This document shows, one piece after another, positions 12,020 through 22,700 of a DNA stretch of 64,000 bases. The notes beneath the pieces are model-generated. The model was given only the letters and a program-made list of their open reading frames with translations. It was not told the DNA's origin and made no database searches. This stretch comes from Bolinopsis microptera. Its lineage: Eukaryota > Ctenophora > Tentaculata > Lobata > Bolinopsidae. The position numbers and the translations under genes are program-made. Within the stretch, counting starts at the first letter, position 1. The number at the start of each line of letters is the position of its first letter. The stretch covers positions 14,437,340 to 14,501,339 of the forward strand of contig NC_087081.1 of NCBI RefSeq assembly GCF_026151205.1, in the 5' to 3' direction.

Positions 12020-14107
12020 TGACAAAGGATACAAGGATAGGATACAAGGATACAAGGATACAAAGTGATAATTATTTTATTGAATTCACAATAGTTATAA
12101 TTCTGAAATAATTTAAGGTTACACAATTCTAGTTATTTACAAATGTGTAGGGATAAAATAGAAATGTTTTATAATACTATTTTTGAGGTCCTATAGCATT
12201 AATATGCATTGGCCAGTATTTGAGTGGAAATCTGGGCTCTTATAGTAGGCTGTAAAATGTTCGTTCACAGAGAGAATTGAATGGATTGCTCTTGCTGTGG
12301 CAGTAAATTTTGTAGGGTCTAGTGTTTTATCGGATAGCAAGCCGGCTAGGTCAGTAATATTTTTGGGATGGAAGTTAAATTTTTTTCTAACTAAGGAGTA
12401 GAATAAACAGTCAGTTAGAACATGAATTTCGTCCTCAATAGGCTTAAGCCCCATTGCTGAAAAAGCAGAAAGTGCACCATCGATGTTCTCTTGGTACTAG
12501 GGGGGTTTCGTAACGGCCCCTCTCAATGTAAAGATTGTGGCAGCTAATACGAAACCTTGTTAAGCTTTTCCGAGCACCAGGGATCTTAACCACTCCTAAG
12601 TATGTTTCTGGTTCAAAATCATGTTTAATTTGATTGTAGAATTCTAATTTAGATGAGGATGCCTTGGCAGATTTCCAGGTATCCACAAATTCTTCCCTCA
12701 TGTTGTGACTGATTTGGGTAGAGAGCTTGGATTTTGAAGAGGATGAGTGGGGGAAGTTATATTTGGTGAGAAGATTGGAGATGTTGGTGTACCAAAGTAC
12801 CAAGGAAGGCCCAGCATAATCTGCTCGTGAAATGCAGCGGAGAGAAGTTCATTTTCAGTGCTTTCAAGGCGACTATAGAAATCTATTGCAAGTTTGCAGG
12901 CTTCAAAGAAGAGGGGGTGGCGCCCACTTTCGCCCCAGCAGCCTATATTTGATGCTTTTGAATGGACAGACAAGGACCACTTGATAAACTTAAGGTGGAA
13001 TCTTTCATAGTGGTCTTGTGAGATGTACTTGAGAGTATGCTGGGGGTTGGCTTTGCTATCTGTTTTGGAGAGGTATCTCATGGTTTTTGAGTGAGGACAT
13101 AAGATTTGGCAGCCATAGAGCAGTATTGGTTTTATCAGAGAGTCAAATAGAATGTTTAGGGAACGGCGAGAGAGGGCATCTTTGACGATATTGCCTTTGA
13201 GGCCATAGAGAGCACGGAGAGCCTTGGCCCTCAGTTCAGTATTTGCTGCTGTAAAAGATCCATTTCTGTGGAATATAATGCCAAGATAGCAGTATTTTTC
13301 GGTATGTTGGATGGGCTGGCCTCCCAAAATGAATGTTTCATAGGATTGTTTTATTTTAGGAGGGCAGAATATGAGAATATTGGTTTTTTTAATGTTTACT
13401 TCAAGGCCCATAGAGTTACAGAAGTCGAATAGGATGTTTATATTGTCTTGCAAGGCCTTGGGACTTAGGGCAAGTAAGACAAGATCGTCAGCCCAGAGCA
13501 GATGTGATATTAGGACGTCAGCTAGAATAGGATAATCACCAACAGATTTCAGGAGAGATGACAAGTCGTTGATATAGATTTTAAAAAAGGTCCGGTGATA
13601 GGGGTGTCCCTGCTCTGTTCCTTTTCCAATGTCAATATTAGGGGACAAGAGTTTGGAGATTTTTATATGAGCTATTGAGTTTCTATACATATCACTTAGG
13701 CAATTGAAGAAGTTTCCAGTTATTCCAAGGCATGTGATTTTGTGCAGAAGGAGGTCCCTACATACAGTGTCAAAGGCCTTTCTTAGATCAACAAAGCATG
13801 CATAGAGGCGAGCTTTCTTAACCTTGGTATATTTGTCAATGACTGTCTTAAGGGTAAAAACGTGGTCATTTGTTTGAGCACCCTTCGAGAACCCTAGTTG
13901 TTCTTTTGGGTCAGGGCAGTAGAGCTTTTTGAAGTGCAGGAGACGCTCAAGTAAGATGCTAGAAAACAGTTTACCCATACAGCTACCAACAGCTATTGCT
14001 CTGTAGTTGTCCGGGCTGAAAGGGTTGCCAGACTTGTAACAAATGACTATAAACATCCACGGTAAAATTTTTGGTAAGTTGTTTATCGTCTGCCCTGCCT
14101 GGCACAA
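12020..14107 (-). pseudogene. 5'-truncated, frameshifted non-LTR reverse transcriptase
   Basis: Read on the minus strand, a frame from 14107 encodes a reverse transcriptase that starts within the finger region (SPDNYRAIAV). Further motifs are DLRKAFD at about residues 107-113, a damaged GTEQGHPYHRTFF box and WADDLVLLAL at about 205. The catalytic ADD is intact. The frame breaks near 12,800 and continues in a second frame (12803-12444), with the C-terminal LTRFRISCHNLYIERGRYE region. It breaks again near 12,450 into a third frame (12454-12191). A C-x2-C...H...C pattern spans the last junction. There is no endonuclease, so this is the usual 5'-truncated LINE copy. Its 3' end runs into copies of a TATCCTTG-type repeat (about 12,028-12,063), the microsatellite tail expected of target-primed insertion. 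It is dead by frameshifts. The clade is not assigned. Confidence 0.9.
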
Positions 14108-14117
14108 TTCATATCAT

Positions 14118-14486
14118 ACACTGTATCTCGACAACCCTATATCGCCATTCGATTGGATTTTTGACCGGGAATTCCTGCAATAATAGCACAATATTGACAC
14201 AATCTTGTGCAGCTAGTTCTAATTTACACTTTTATGCAAATTTTGCTGATATGCCATGAACGAAATTAACTTGCTCAAAAATTTTAAAAAATGGTTTTTT
14301 TGCCTATTTTAAAACCGAAAATTGGGTTTTAGCCGGGGAAAATCAGTCTAATCATCTCAGGACCACTTTTAATGAATTCTACGGTCAAAAATACAGAATA
14401 TCTGGTGTCTCTATAGCGTATAGTGCAGAAAATTCCCGTAAGGATATCTACTACATGGCGATATAAAATGCGTGACGATATACTTA
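14118..14486. repeat. diverged inverted-repeat element
   Basis: Sequence near 14118-14198 (GTATCTCGAC, TATATCGCCAT, GGGAATT-CTGCA, GACAC) is matched in reverse near 14401-14486 with many substitutions. The arms are about 80 bp and there is no coding capacity. It looks like an old MITE immediately upstream, in LINE orientation, of the truncated 5' end of the LINE copy. Confidence 0.4.
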
Positions 14487-14836
14487 TATGGATTTCAAAT
14501 AATATAACCTTGTGTTTTATTATGGACCCCTTTCGGAGTTGGACTTGAAGCAAGTTGGAGTTGGCTAGGACCTGTTCTTGGTGGTTAAATCCTTGGAGAG
14601 AGTTATTCCCGTTACCCGTATGGTACCTTAACCCCTCACTATTAGTCGCTTGGCTGTGGCGGAGTCTAACAAGTGACTAGGTGAGCGGGCGGGCCGCAGC
14701 ACTCTTGCTACAGTAACAACTATCTGTTTGGTCTACTGAGAAACATATTTTGGTAGATCCATTGGCACTCAACAACTATCAACTATGATAACATAGTATT
14801 TTGCTGTCCTGCACAGCACATTGTCAAAGTTTTTTT

Positions 14837-14881
14837 AGTGTGTAAAACAATACCAATAATGTGTGTAAAACAATACCAATC
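14837..14881. repeat. two tandem copies of a 23-bp unit
   Basis: GTGTGTAAAACAATACCAAT occurs twice in succession, separated by AAT. An AT-rich run and the Helitron-like end follow directly. Confidence 0.85.
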
Positions 14882-14900
14882 ATAATATATATATTATATA

Positions 14901-14940
14901 CTAGTGTAACCCGGCCTTCGGCCGGGATTTCACTGCCGCA
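14901..14940 (-). mobile_element. Helitron-like 3' terminus (hairpin + CTAG)
   Basis: On the minus strand a 7-bp-stem hairpin (CCCGGCC-GAA-GGCCGGG, 14926-14910) is followed after five bases by CTAG, ending at 14901, and the next base is T. Helitrons end in a short GC hairpin, a few bases and CTRR, and insert between A and T, so the terminus fits in all three respects. The 5' TC end was not located and no Rep/helicase is present, so only a non-autonomous copy or a fragment is supported. It lies about 100 bases past the arginase stop codon and may form part of that 3' UTR. Confidence 0.55.
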
Positions 14941-15020
14941 GTTAAAAAGGGTAGGAGTAATTACCCGCTGAGTCAAAACCCGCATTAGGTGAGCAATTTT
15001 ATACGGAGTACCAAAAACAT

Positions 15021-16181
15021 TTAAATAAGAGTCTCCAACACGGGAATGATCGAATTTAGTGTTGTCTCCACCTCAATTTCAGTCCCGATCAGGGGGTTAA
15101 ACTCGACAATATCACAAGATACCAAGTTTCCAGTCTTCCTGACCTCTCTGAAGATGGTCACCACATCCAACACTGACAAACCATGAGGGACTCTAGTCCC
15201 AGTACTCGGAGTCAGGGTGGGGTCCAAAGCGTCGATATCAAACGAGATGTGGACTGGGTTATCTTCCAGACTCAGGCGCTCGATCAGATCCTCAACCACC
15301 GAGTATATACCCTTCTGGTCTATCTCTGTCTTGGTGTAGTTCCTGACAGAGAACTCCTCTAGCAGTGCATCCTCTCCCGAGTCGGTCTCCCGGACTCCAA
15401 CATAGGCCATGTTAGCCAGGTCAAACTTCCCTTCCTTGCTCCCTGAAGCGTTAGAAAGAAAGTAGACCGGCATGCCGTGGAAGTTACCAGAAGGAGAGGT
15501 CTCTACAGAGTTAATATCAGCGTGAGCGTCAATCCAGATGACCCGGAGGTTGGGGTACTTGTGGAGCATGTTGGGGATGGTCATCATGGGGATAGCGTGA
15601 TCCCCACCCAGGTTCACCACCATGTCGTCACCAACCTCTACCTCCTTACCCACCTCACTCATCGTCTCCAGAAAGTTCTCCTGACTGATAACATCATTAT
15701 TGTTCAGACTGCGATCTGTTATAAAGTTGCTGGTTAGTTGTCCCCGAGACAGCTCTTGGATCTTGCTGAGGAGGATGGAGGAGCCGTATCGTACGCCCTG
15801 TTTCTTCTGGCCCCTCCAGAGGGGCAGTAGGTTTATTGTTAATGGTCTGTGTGTCGTATCACCATCTTTCAGCTTTGCGCTGCTTTCTGAATAAACAGTG
15901 GCTAAGTTTACTTTGAACCGATAAAAAATCGAATTCTAAATCCCTTCTTGGTGCATAGATAAAATAAAATAACGTGATGAAATTATTGCAAATATAAAGA
16001 ACAAATCTTGGTCTCAGTTTAAACGTTTGGTGTAAAACTCGTAATATTGGTGGGGCTAACCTGTAGATAGATGTCTTGGGCTTGGTGGTAGAAGAGATGG
16101 AGCTGACGCTTGTAGACTGCTTATTCCTCTGACTAAACTGACAAGAGACCCAACACCTTGGATTGTTGCCAACTTTTTCAT
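15021..16181 (-). CDS. arginase, two exons, predicted mitochondrial leader
   Basis: Arginase hydrolyses L-arginine to ornithine and urea using two Mn ions. Exon 1 is 16181-16061 (40 codons plus one base, donor GTTAGC). Exon 2 is 15886-15021 (acceptor TTTATTCAG). The 174-base intron joins in phase 1 and gives 328 residues, the usual arginase length. Family motifs in order are a GVRYG motif at 71-75, GGDHA at 134-138, DAHADIN at 160-166, SGNFHG with the proton-shuttle His at 177, SFDIDALDP from 255, and EFNP with Glu 302. All six metal ligands (H137, D160, H162, D164, D257, D259) are present. The first 40 residues lack acidic residues and are rich in Ser, Leu and basic residues, suggesting a mitochondrial transit peptide as in arginase-2. 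The start is the first ATG after an in-frame TGA. GC content is far above the flanks. No frameshift is present, so the gene looks functional. A retroelement tail ends about 15 bases before the ATG. Confidence 0.9.
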
Positions 16182-16197
16182 GTAGCTTTTGTCACTA

Positions 16198-16276
16198 TGA
16201 AATGAAATGAAATGAATGAGGTATTTATATCCCGCTCATATGATTAACCAACAACACAAGGAAGGTGGTTAACCAT
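16198..16276 (-). repeat. retroelement 3' tail abutting the arginase start
   Basis: On the minus strand the sequence reads GGTTAACCACC...GAGCGGGATATAAATACC and then three ATTTC-type pentamers, ending about 15 bases before the arginase ATG. The same sequence occurs inverted at 19010-19086. A conserved body followed by a short pentamer run is what LINE or SINE 3' ends look like. Its orientation is the same as the arginase gene, so the arginase 5' UTR or promoter probably includes it. Confidence 0.65.
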
Positions 16277-16508
16277 GAAAAGGTTAACCTAGAAATGAAA
16301 CAAAATAAATTCCCAACACAACACTGATAAAGAAAACGCTGCTAACACAACTAACAACAAGTATTATTTTAAATTATGAACACGGAAACCAGTTATAGAC
16401 TTGTTATGACGTGGGGATATGAAGAAGAGCTCAACTTGAACTGGTGCTGAAGCTTAGCAGACATACAAAATGGAAATACAAACAATGCAATGTTACACCA
16501 TTAGGTGG

Positions 16509-16567
16509 GTAAGTGAAATGGGCACACGTACGGTACATTGTACCGTACGTGTGCCCATTTCACTTAC
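16509..16567. repeat. perfect 28-bp hairpin with 3-base loop
   Basis: The arms start GTAAGTGAAATGGGCACACG and pair without a mismatch across the loop ATT. It lies about 330 bases upstream of the arginase ATG. It may be a tiny MITE or an intrinsic hairpin; no flanking duplication is obvious. Confidence 0.9.
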
Positions 16568-16969
16568 TACAAGAGTACAAGGGGGTGTCACAATTTCATA
16601 GTCACGAGCTGATCTGCTCGATTACACTGCAGGAAAAGTTAAATCGATTAAGTAAAATGAAAGAATGAACATCCGAATTCCGAGAAAGTATGATGCCATT
16701 TCCAATTAGATTTCGTATCGAGTATTTGATAAAGACTGGATTAACTAAGCCTATAAATGGAGCGAGATCTTCAAAATGTTGCGAGAACAACTTAAAGAAC
16801 CAATTATAACTCGAACAGCAAGAATTTAGGAATTAAAATTATATAACCTTTTAAAACCCCACATAATCTACATGAGTATATATAATATGTAATATATCAT
16901 ATATAACATATATCATATATCATATATGGTAATATTTTACTTCCGTGGTACTAATTAGCATAAATAGGG

Positions 16970-17100
16970 CATTTAAGATTGCAAAATGTAATAGGTACTA
17001 ATAGCGCAAAATATGTCGGCTGTAGGTATGTGATGTGCAGAGTAATGAACATCACATACAGGACATACTATTATGTGATTTTACTGAGCGTGCTTAATCA
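16970..17100 (+). repeat. paralogous segment lacking the 18.1-kb insertion
   Basis: AGGGCATTTAAGATTGCAAAATG is followed within 20 bases by GCGCAAAAT, AGTAATGAAC and CATACAGGACATAC. The same blocks occur at 18,121-18,146 and 18,770-18,840, but there they are separated by a 621-bp element. This copy therefore represents the unoccupied site. Confidence 0.65.
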
Positions 17101-17356
17101 CTCTATGACACTCGATCTTCGAATTTTTCTAAAAGGGTCCCGAAATATTACACCTACTGGATATGGGGTATTAAACAAGAATTAAACATGAAATGTATGG
17201 TGTTCTGCTGATTACATTAAGATTTCGATGTGAAGGAGAGAAATTTCAGATTACAGGATTACAAGTTCGGTTGATCCAGAACATTATAGTGTTTCCATGG
17301 TAGTGTCTGTGTAAAGGCTTACGTCGATGGCACTATACTCGCTCTCTACGGGTTAG

Positions 17357-17644
17357 GACTGGAGAACATATTATAGGGTTAAATATTACAAACTTTTAAA
17401 TGGTGATAAGGTAGATGAAACAAGTGATGTATATAGTTTGGGCTTACATTTGTTGGATCATGGTTTTAGACAAAGGGAGGAATTTAACCAAATCTGTAAT
17501 GTGTCAATTATTGATAATTCTAGTCCTAAAACTTTACTTTTAGAAGTCCGTGAACATAAATACATTCAACTTCTCAAGACTTTAAAACCTTTGGGAATAA
17601 ACACTATAAATCCTTTTGGCCTTCCCTTACTCCTAACATCTTAA
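17357..17644 (+). pseudogene. GIY-YIG endonuclease tail of a retroelement
   Basis: An open frame that reads into the sequence from a stop near 17,355 contains LGLHLLDHGF, then VREHKYIQLLKTLKPLGIN and NPFGLPLL before a stop at 17642-17644. The order (H-L-x2-H, then R-E-x2-Y/W-I-x2-L-x-T-x2-P-x-G-hN) matches the C-terminal half of GIY-YIG nuclease modules found in Penelope-like and related retroelements; this is from memory of the pattern, not a search. The N-terminal GIY-YIG core is missing. About 100 bases downstream CTGAAGA (near 17,734) fits a hammerhead CUGANGA box, but the GAAA partner is absent. Confidence 0.45.
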
Positions 17645-18148
17645 TTTTAATTTTATAACCGTTTTAAGAGTGTTCAGATTTTGAAAGGAATTTTGGGTTT
17701 TATTAACTTTTTAAAATGTTTAGGCTTATGTCACTGAAGATGACGCCTTGCAACATGTTTGACGATAGCCGGATAGCCTGTAAATTGATAGTTTGATTTC
17801 AGTATTTACAACAAATTATCTAGCTTGATTGATTCAAAGGGAGAAAATAAATTCCTACATTATATTATTATGGAACTTTGATCATGAACTACACATTTTA
17901 AGATTTAATTAGTATGAAAGAAATATGTACCCGGACATGACTGCAACTTAGTAGAAAAAGCTAATCGAAATTTGAATGTTTGATGGGATGAGCAAGTATC
18001 CTAGCTAAAAAGGCCTTAAAGTTTCTTCTGATATACTATTTAAGTGGCACTAATTATAATTCTATTGTTAGCAACATTTCAGCGGTTGCTAGTGATCATT
18101 GCTATTATATATAGCTTTATAGGGCATTTAAGATTGCAAAATGTACTA

Positions 18149-18769
18149 CCTTACGGGAAATATTTATTTTCGACATAATTCCGGTGACCTAAATGATTTG
18201 GGAACAAAAATATGGGATTTTTTGCCGGAAACTACCGCATTTCGTACCCCAAATTAAATCATGGTATTTGGGGATCTTTTCATTTCTTTATTTTACAAAA
18301 ATAAAACCCAATATTTGAGAAAATCAATAAAGTAAAATATGAAATTTGAAAAATTACAAGTCAATTTCTTCTTAATCTTCTGGTTCTGGGAGGTTTCTCT
18401 CTCCAGTGTAGTCCCAGGTGTAATTGTATGCACCTCTAACAAGCTGTTTCATCTTATAAACAGTTTCTCCGGCGCCTTTGAAAGTTAGTTTCAACTTCTT
18501 AACTTGACTTCCAATCTTCCAGACGGATTAGGGGACCGCCGGTGTTTGTTATCCTGATCCACTCCCGAAATTTCACCGCCGTGGCAAATGAAATAGTAGC
18601 AGAGCTTGCAGACTTCTAATGGAACGTGTCCAACCGTCATGAATCATATTTATAACTTACTATATTGATAGTAAATCGACAAAGTCGTAATTAAAGAAAA
18701 TACGTGAAATATGGTTTTTTTTTCCGGAAAACCACCGACTTTCGTACCTTTTAAATATGTCTCGTAAGG
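18149..18769. mobile_element. TA-flanked non-autonomous DNA element (621 bp)
   Basis: The ends CCTTACGGGA (18149) and the inverse of CCTTACGAGA (18769) match at 9 of 10 bases. Each end is bordered by TA, as in Tc1/mariner-type insertions. A related unoccupied copy at 16,970-17,100 supports the boundaries. A 35-base block (TTTTTGCCGGAAA...TTTCGTACC) appears near both ends in direct orientation (about 18,214 and 18,713). No transposase is encoded. Confidence 0.65.
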
Positions 18770-19009
18770 TAACGCAAAATCGGCAGGGTAATGAACGTTT
18801 GCAAATACAGGACGTATATCAATATGTGATATTACCATGACCGTGATCTGAATTATCCGGTTCCAGACATATTTTATTACAAGTTCTTCACAATTCCGGC
18901 ACTTAGTCTTATCTCATGTTTCTTTGAAAACGGTTTTTCTTTTTGAAACCGGTTTTTCGTTATTCACTTTACACATTTTCTCACATCACTAACAGTCAAC
19001 CGCTTTGAC

Positions 19010-19086
19010 ATGGTTAACCACCTTCCTTGTGTTGTTGGTTAATCATATGAGCGGGATATAAATACCTCATTTCATTTCATTTCATG
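19010..19086 (+). repeat. second, inverted copy of the retroelement 3' tail
   Basis: ATGGTTAACCACCTTCCTTG through GCGGGATATAAATACC, then TCATT/TTCAT pentamers, matches 16198-16276 in reverse complement. The two copies enclose 2.8 kb but probably inserted independently, because the tail is at the outer side of each. Confidence 0.65.
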
Positions 19087-19443
19087 AATGTTTGATATAT
19101 TAGCTATGGTATTATAGCTTTATTATAATGGAGTGGTGGGTACCAGACGTGTAACAATAGGTTAAATGTCAATCACCGAAAACCGAAATAGTATACTAGT
19201 ATAGGGTCGGTAAAGTCAACGTTACATTAAAACAGCAGCAGTCAAGATAAGCAGAGTCAAGTGTAATGTGTATCAGTACATAGTATTACTCATTTTTAGC
19301 ACTCTCAAATAAACAAATAACGATTAACAGGAAATGCATCTGCCTTATATCTTTATATGCAACCTACGATCTGTTACCTTTTTGCTAATTTTAGTGCGTT
19401 CTATATTATAGTTATAATTAAAGCTTTATAGATGTTACGAGAT

Positions 19444-19720
19444 GGTGCAAACGCAGCGGCCCTCCAAAACATTTAACCGTACCGAAGAAATCAACTTTTT
19501 CAACTATCATTGCATTAATGTCAGCTTTGCCACTTTCAACATCTGCGCTCTGCAGGAAACGAAAGTCGCCAAATTAGACTGCCTTATTTAGCGCAACGCT
19601 TTTAACTTGTTTATGTCTAAGCATTTGGATGGTAAGCAACGACCAAATGCGATGTGCAGAGCTCTGAAAAATCACATTACTTTCACAAAAATGATAGGCC
19701 GGCACCCGCGGTTTGGAGAA
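19444..19720 (+). pseudogene. possible remnant of a LINE endonuclease
   Basis: A frame starting at the ATG near 19,442 contains FATFNICALQETKVAKLD, which resembles the N-terminal strand and catalytic Glu box of apurinic-type LINE endonucleases (LQETK). It stops after about 50 codons. In-frame sequence beyond the stop (NLFMSKHLDGK, CRALKNHI) loosely follows the family. GC content is locally raised. No reverse transcriptase follows. This is weak evidence. Confidence 0.3.
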
Positions 19721-22700
19721 TCAGGGTATAAAAGTTTTAATTATTATTACAACAAGTCTGCAAAATGAAATTCGTTTTATTTCGATAAAATAGCTTATAA
19801 AATAATTATAGATTTAAGATAATAATACTACAATTTATTATAAGTACAAGTACAACTATAACTTTTTATTTCGGTAAGATTCCTTTACCGTAATATGAGT
19901 GAGTATATATTTCAAACAGCTGCTAGTCGAATCATAAACGAACCTATAGACATAAAAAAGTCAAAGAAAACTGCATTTAATACACTATAAAACTATACAG
20001 AGACTAATACAGAAAATCGATTAGCCGTTTTCACTTTATTACTTAATTAAAAGCACGCGCTTTCAAAGAAATACAGTGTTTGGCTAATTGCAGCCAAAAA
20101 CTCCCAACAAGCTGCTATCATAAAGTGGCTTGTGAGGGATTTACTGTGGAAGGTACTTCATGATCTCTTCCTTTGAATAAGGTAGTGGCCTTCAAAAAGC
20201 TATCAGAATGTGTAGTTTACATGCCAGGAGCGGGTTGAAAGCCAACACAAAAGGTGAGTGCAACATTTTTAGTGCTCTGCTTAAAGTATGGTGCCTGATC
20301 AGCTGTAGTTCGACTGTTTGAAGAATGTAGTAGTTTCTCGTGGTGGAAAAGGTCACGTAGCGATCGGTGGATAATGACGGGAATACTTGAGGCAATTAAG
20401 ATACTGGTAGTAAATACCTATTGTTTGCAACTCACCTATAGTTGCATACGTTATGAATAAAGTTTCACTAAATAGATTATTCGTGCTGAAGGTATATTGG
20501 ACTGGTCTGTTCGTTCATACACCTTTTTTAGGCTGCCGGATTCAAGGATATGAAGATTTCGGAGATAGGAACACACTACAAAAATCTCTAAAGCTTTACA
20601 AATCTTCTCCACTCATCACAGCAGAGCGTATTCCTAAGCAGATGAAAAGAAAAATGTTTTGTACTATGGGAAAGATGCACATGGGTCATGCGATATTACA
20701 GTGTAAGTGTTACCATAGAGGTACATAAGTTTCCCTTCAGGCATAACTCACTAATTAAATTATATACACCTTACAGTATATTTTTCTTTCTTCTACATGC
20801 CCTTGTTGGACCACAGCGGTGGGATCATGACGGATTGCACAGACACTTGTGAAGGTGTTGTGGCGAAGAAAGTGTTTTGCAGGATTTCCATCGAGAAGAT
20901 GCGGAAACTGCGAGATTACTGGGCATGTGAGCTCTGATGGCTTACTCGCTTCGCAGATGAAATCCACGACAGACTAGAGGTTACTACTTAGTCAAATTTT
21001 AAACAGTTATTTCACCTTTTAAAAATCGATGATAACTACATTAGCATTAAAATGCAAGAATATATAAATATGACCCAATTAATTGTGCATCGTTTATTAA
21101 ATAAAAGTATTACTATTGTAATCATGATCTTAGCTCTCCTGTGATAGTGATTCGCGAAAAAATAAAACTTGTTACTGTAGATTGGTTTTTGGAATTCATA
21201 TTCAAGTTAACAATACCAATATTTACATTTACTTTTAAGGATTTTAATTCAGTTTATATTAATTTTTCCTATAGCTTAAAATCGTATTGTGACGACCATT
21301 TCCGTAGTGAAGGGCTAGCAGTAGAGGTATTATTGCGGTACATACACTGTACCTTGCGTGGTTTTTGCGCGTTTTGTTTTCGCTATAGAATGTGACATTT
21401 TTATCAAAAACCCTCGTTATACTGGACTACACTAAAACTGTCACCCAAATCACCCCAAGGAAGTGTCAAACCATTTAGGCGCACCGTTCCGCAACAAATC
21501 AAATTACATATAATAACGTTATTTGTTTAATGAGGAAAAAAACTTAATCACCCTTAATCATCAAAGTTTTTTTTTAAGTATAAAATAAACCTTTGGCTTA
21601 AGATAGGCTTTAAATATGGCACCAAGGAGGAGAGATACCGAGATGTACCAGAGAACCAATCCTAGAGGCACCAATGAATCCACTGAGAAATGCTGGGCAC
21701 AGGGCGGTTAACTTAATGAGGGATGCCTCGAGATATACATAGAACAATGATATAGACATGTATATCGAACGATTCCAGAGTTATATGCAGGTATGCAGGG
21801 ACAATGAACGAAGTAAATGCTTTACGTCTTTGCTCGGGACGATCCAACAATTATCGCATTGTTTTGTTTAGTAACCTGTACAATTAGTTGATCGTTTCAC
21901 AAAAACGGTTTGTACGTTTATTTTGATTATGATTTTTCCATTACACATATTCATGTTTAATATAAAAATAATAAATCTAACGTTTTATCAAATACATGTT
22001 TTAATGTAATAAAATTATTTCTAGTTTGCCTTCAGGCTTTTATGATTTGTTCGTCTATGGGAATGTTGATATATGTTGTATGGCCTGAGGGAACGGCACC
22101 ACTGACATCAAAATTTTCTCAGACAATAAGATGAGTTCGAAAATACACTGACTTAGAGGAATAGTCTAAACAGGTTTTTACAAGAGATCCAAAGATAGGA
22201 AAAAGATAGGAACTGACTTGTGTCAACTTTTGCGTACTCTGCGTATCCGCTTTCTTTTACTCCCGGATAAAAAGGACAAACCTTTCCACGCCTCCTCATC
22301 GGGCGTACGGCGTGCTTTTCGTGACTTCAAAATAATTCTGTCTTATTTGAAAATATCAGTGTTACTGGTAGCGATTAGCAGCTAGGAGGCAACACACAAT
22401 GATAAAACCTTTATCTAATTATCATATTGATATCAGAAGAACTGAGCGATAACTACTCATAGTTTGACTGAGAAGAAATTTACAATTCGACCTTTTATAG
22501 ATTTTGGGCCGCGATAGCAAAAAAAAACTGTCCAAATACTCCAAACATTAGTATAAATGAATAGTGCATTGTATACTGCAGTAGAGCGGAATTGAAAGAA
22601 AAAGAACCTGGTCGGCTGCAGGTTTTAGTCTTTTTAGTCACGATCTAGGAATGAATGTTAAGATTTCAAATTATAACAATTGTTGTGTCTAAAAAACTAT

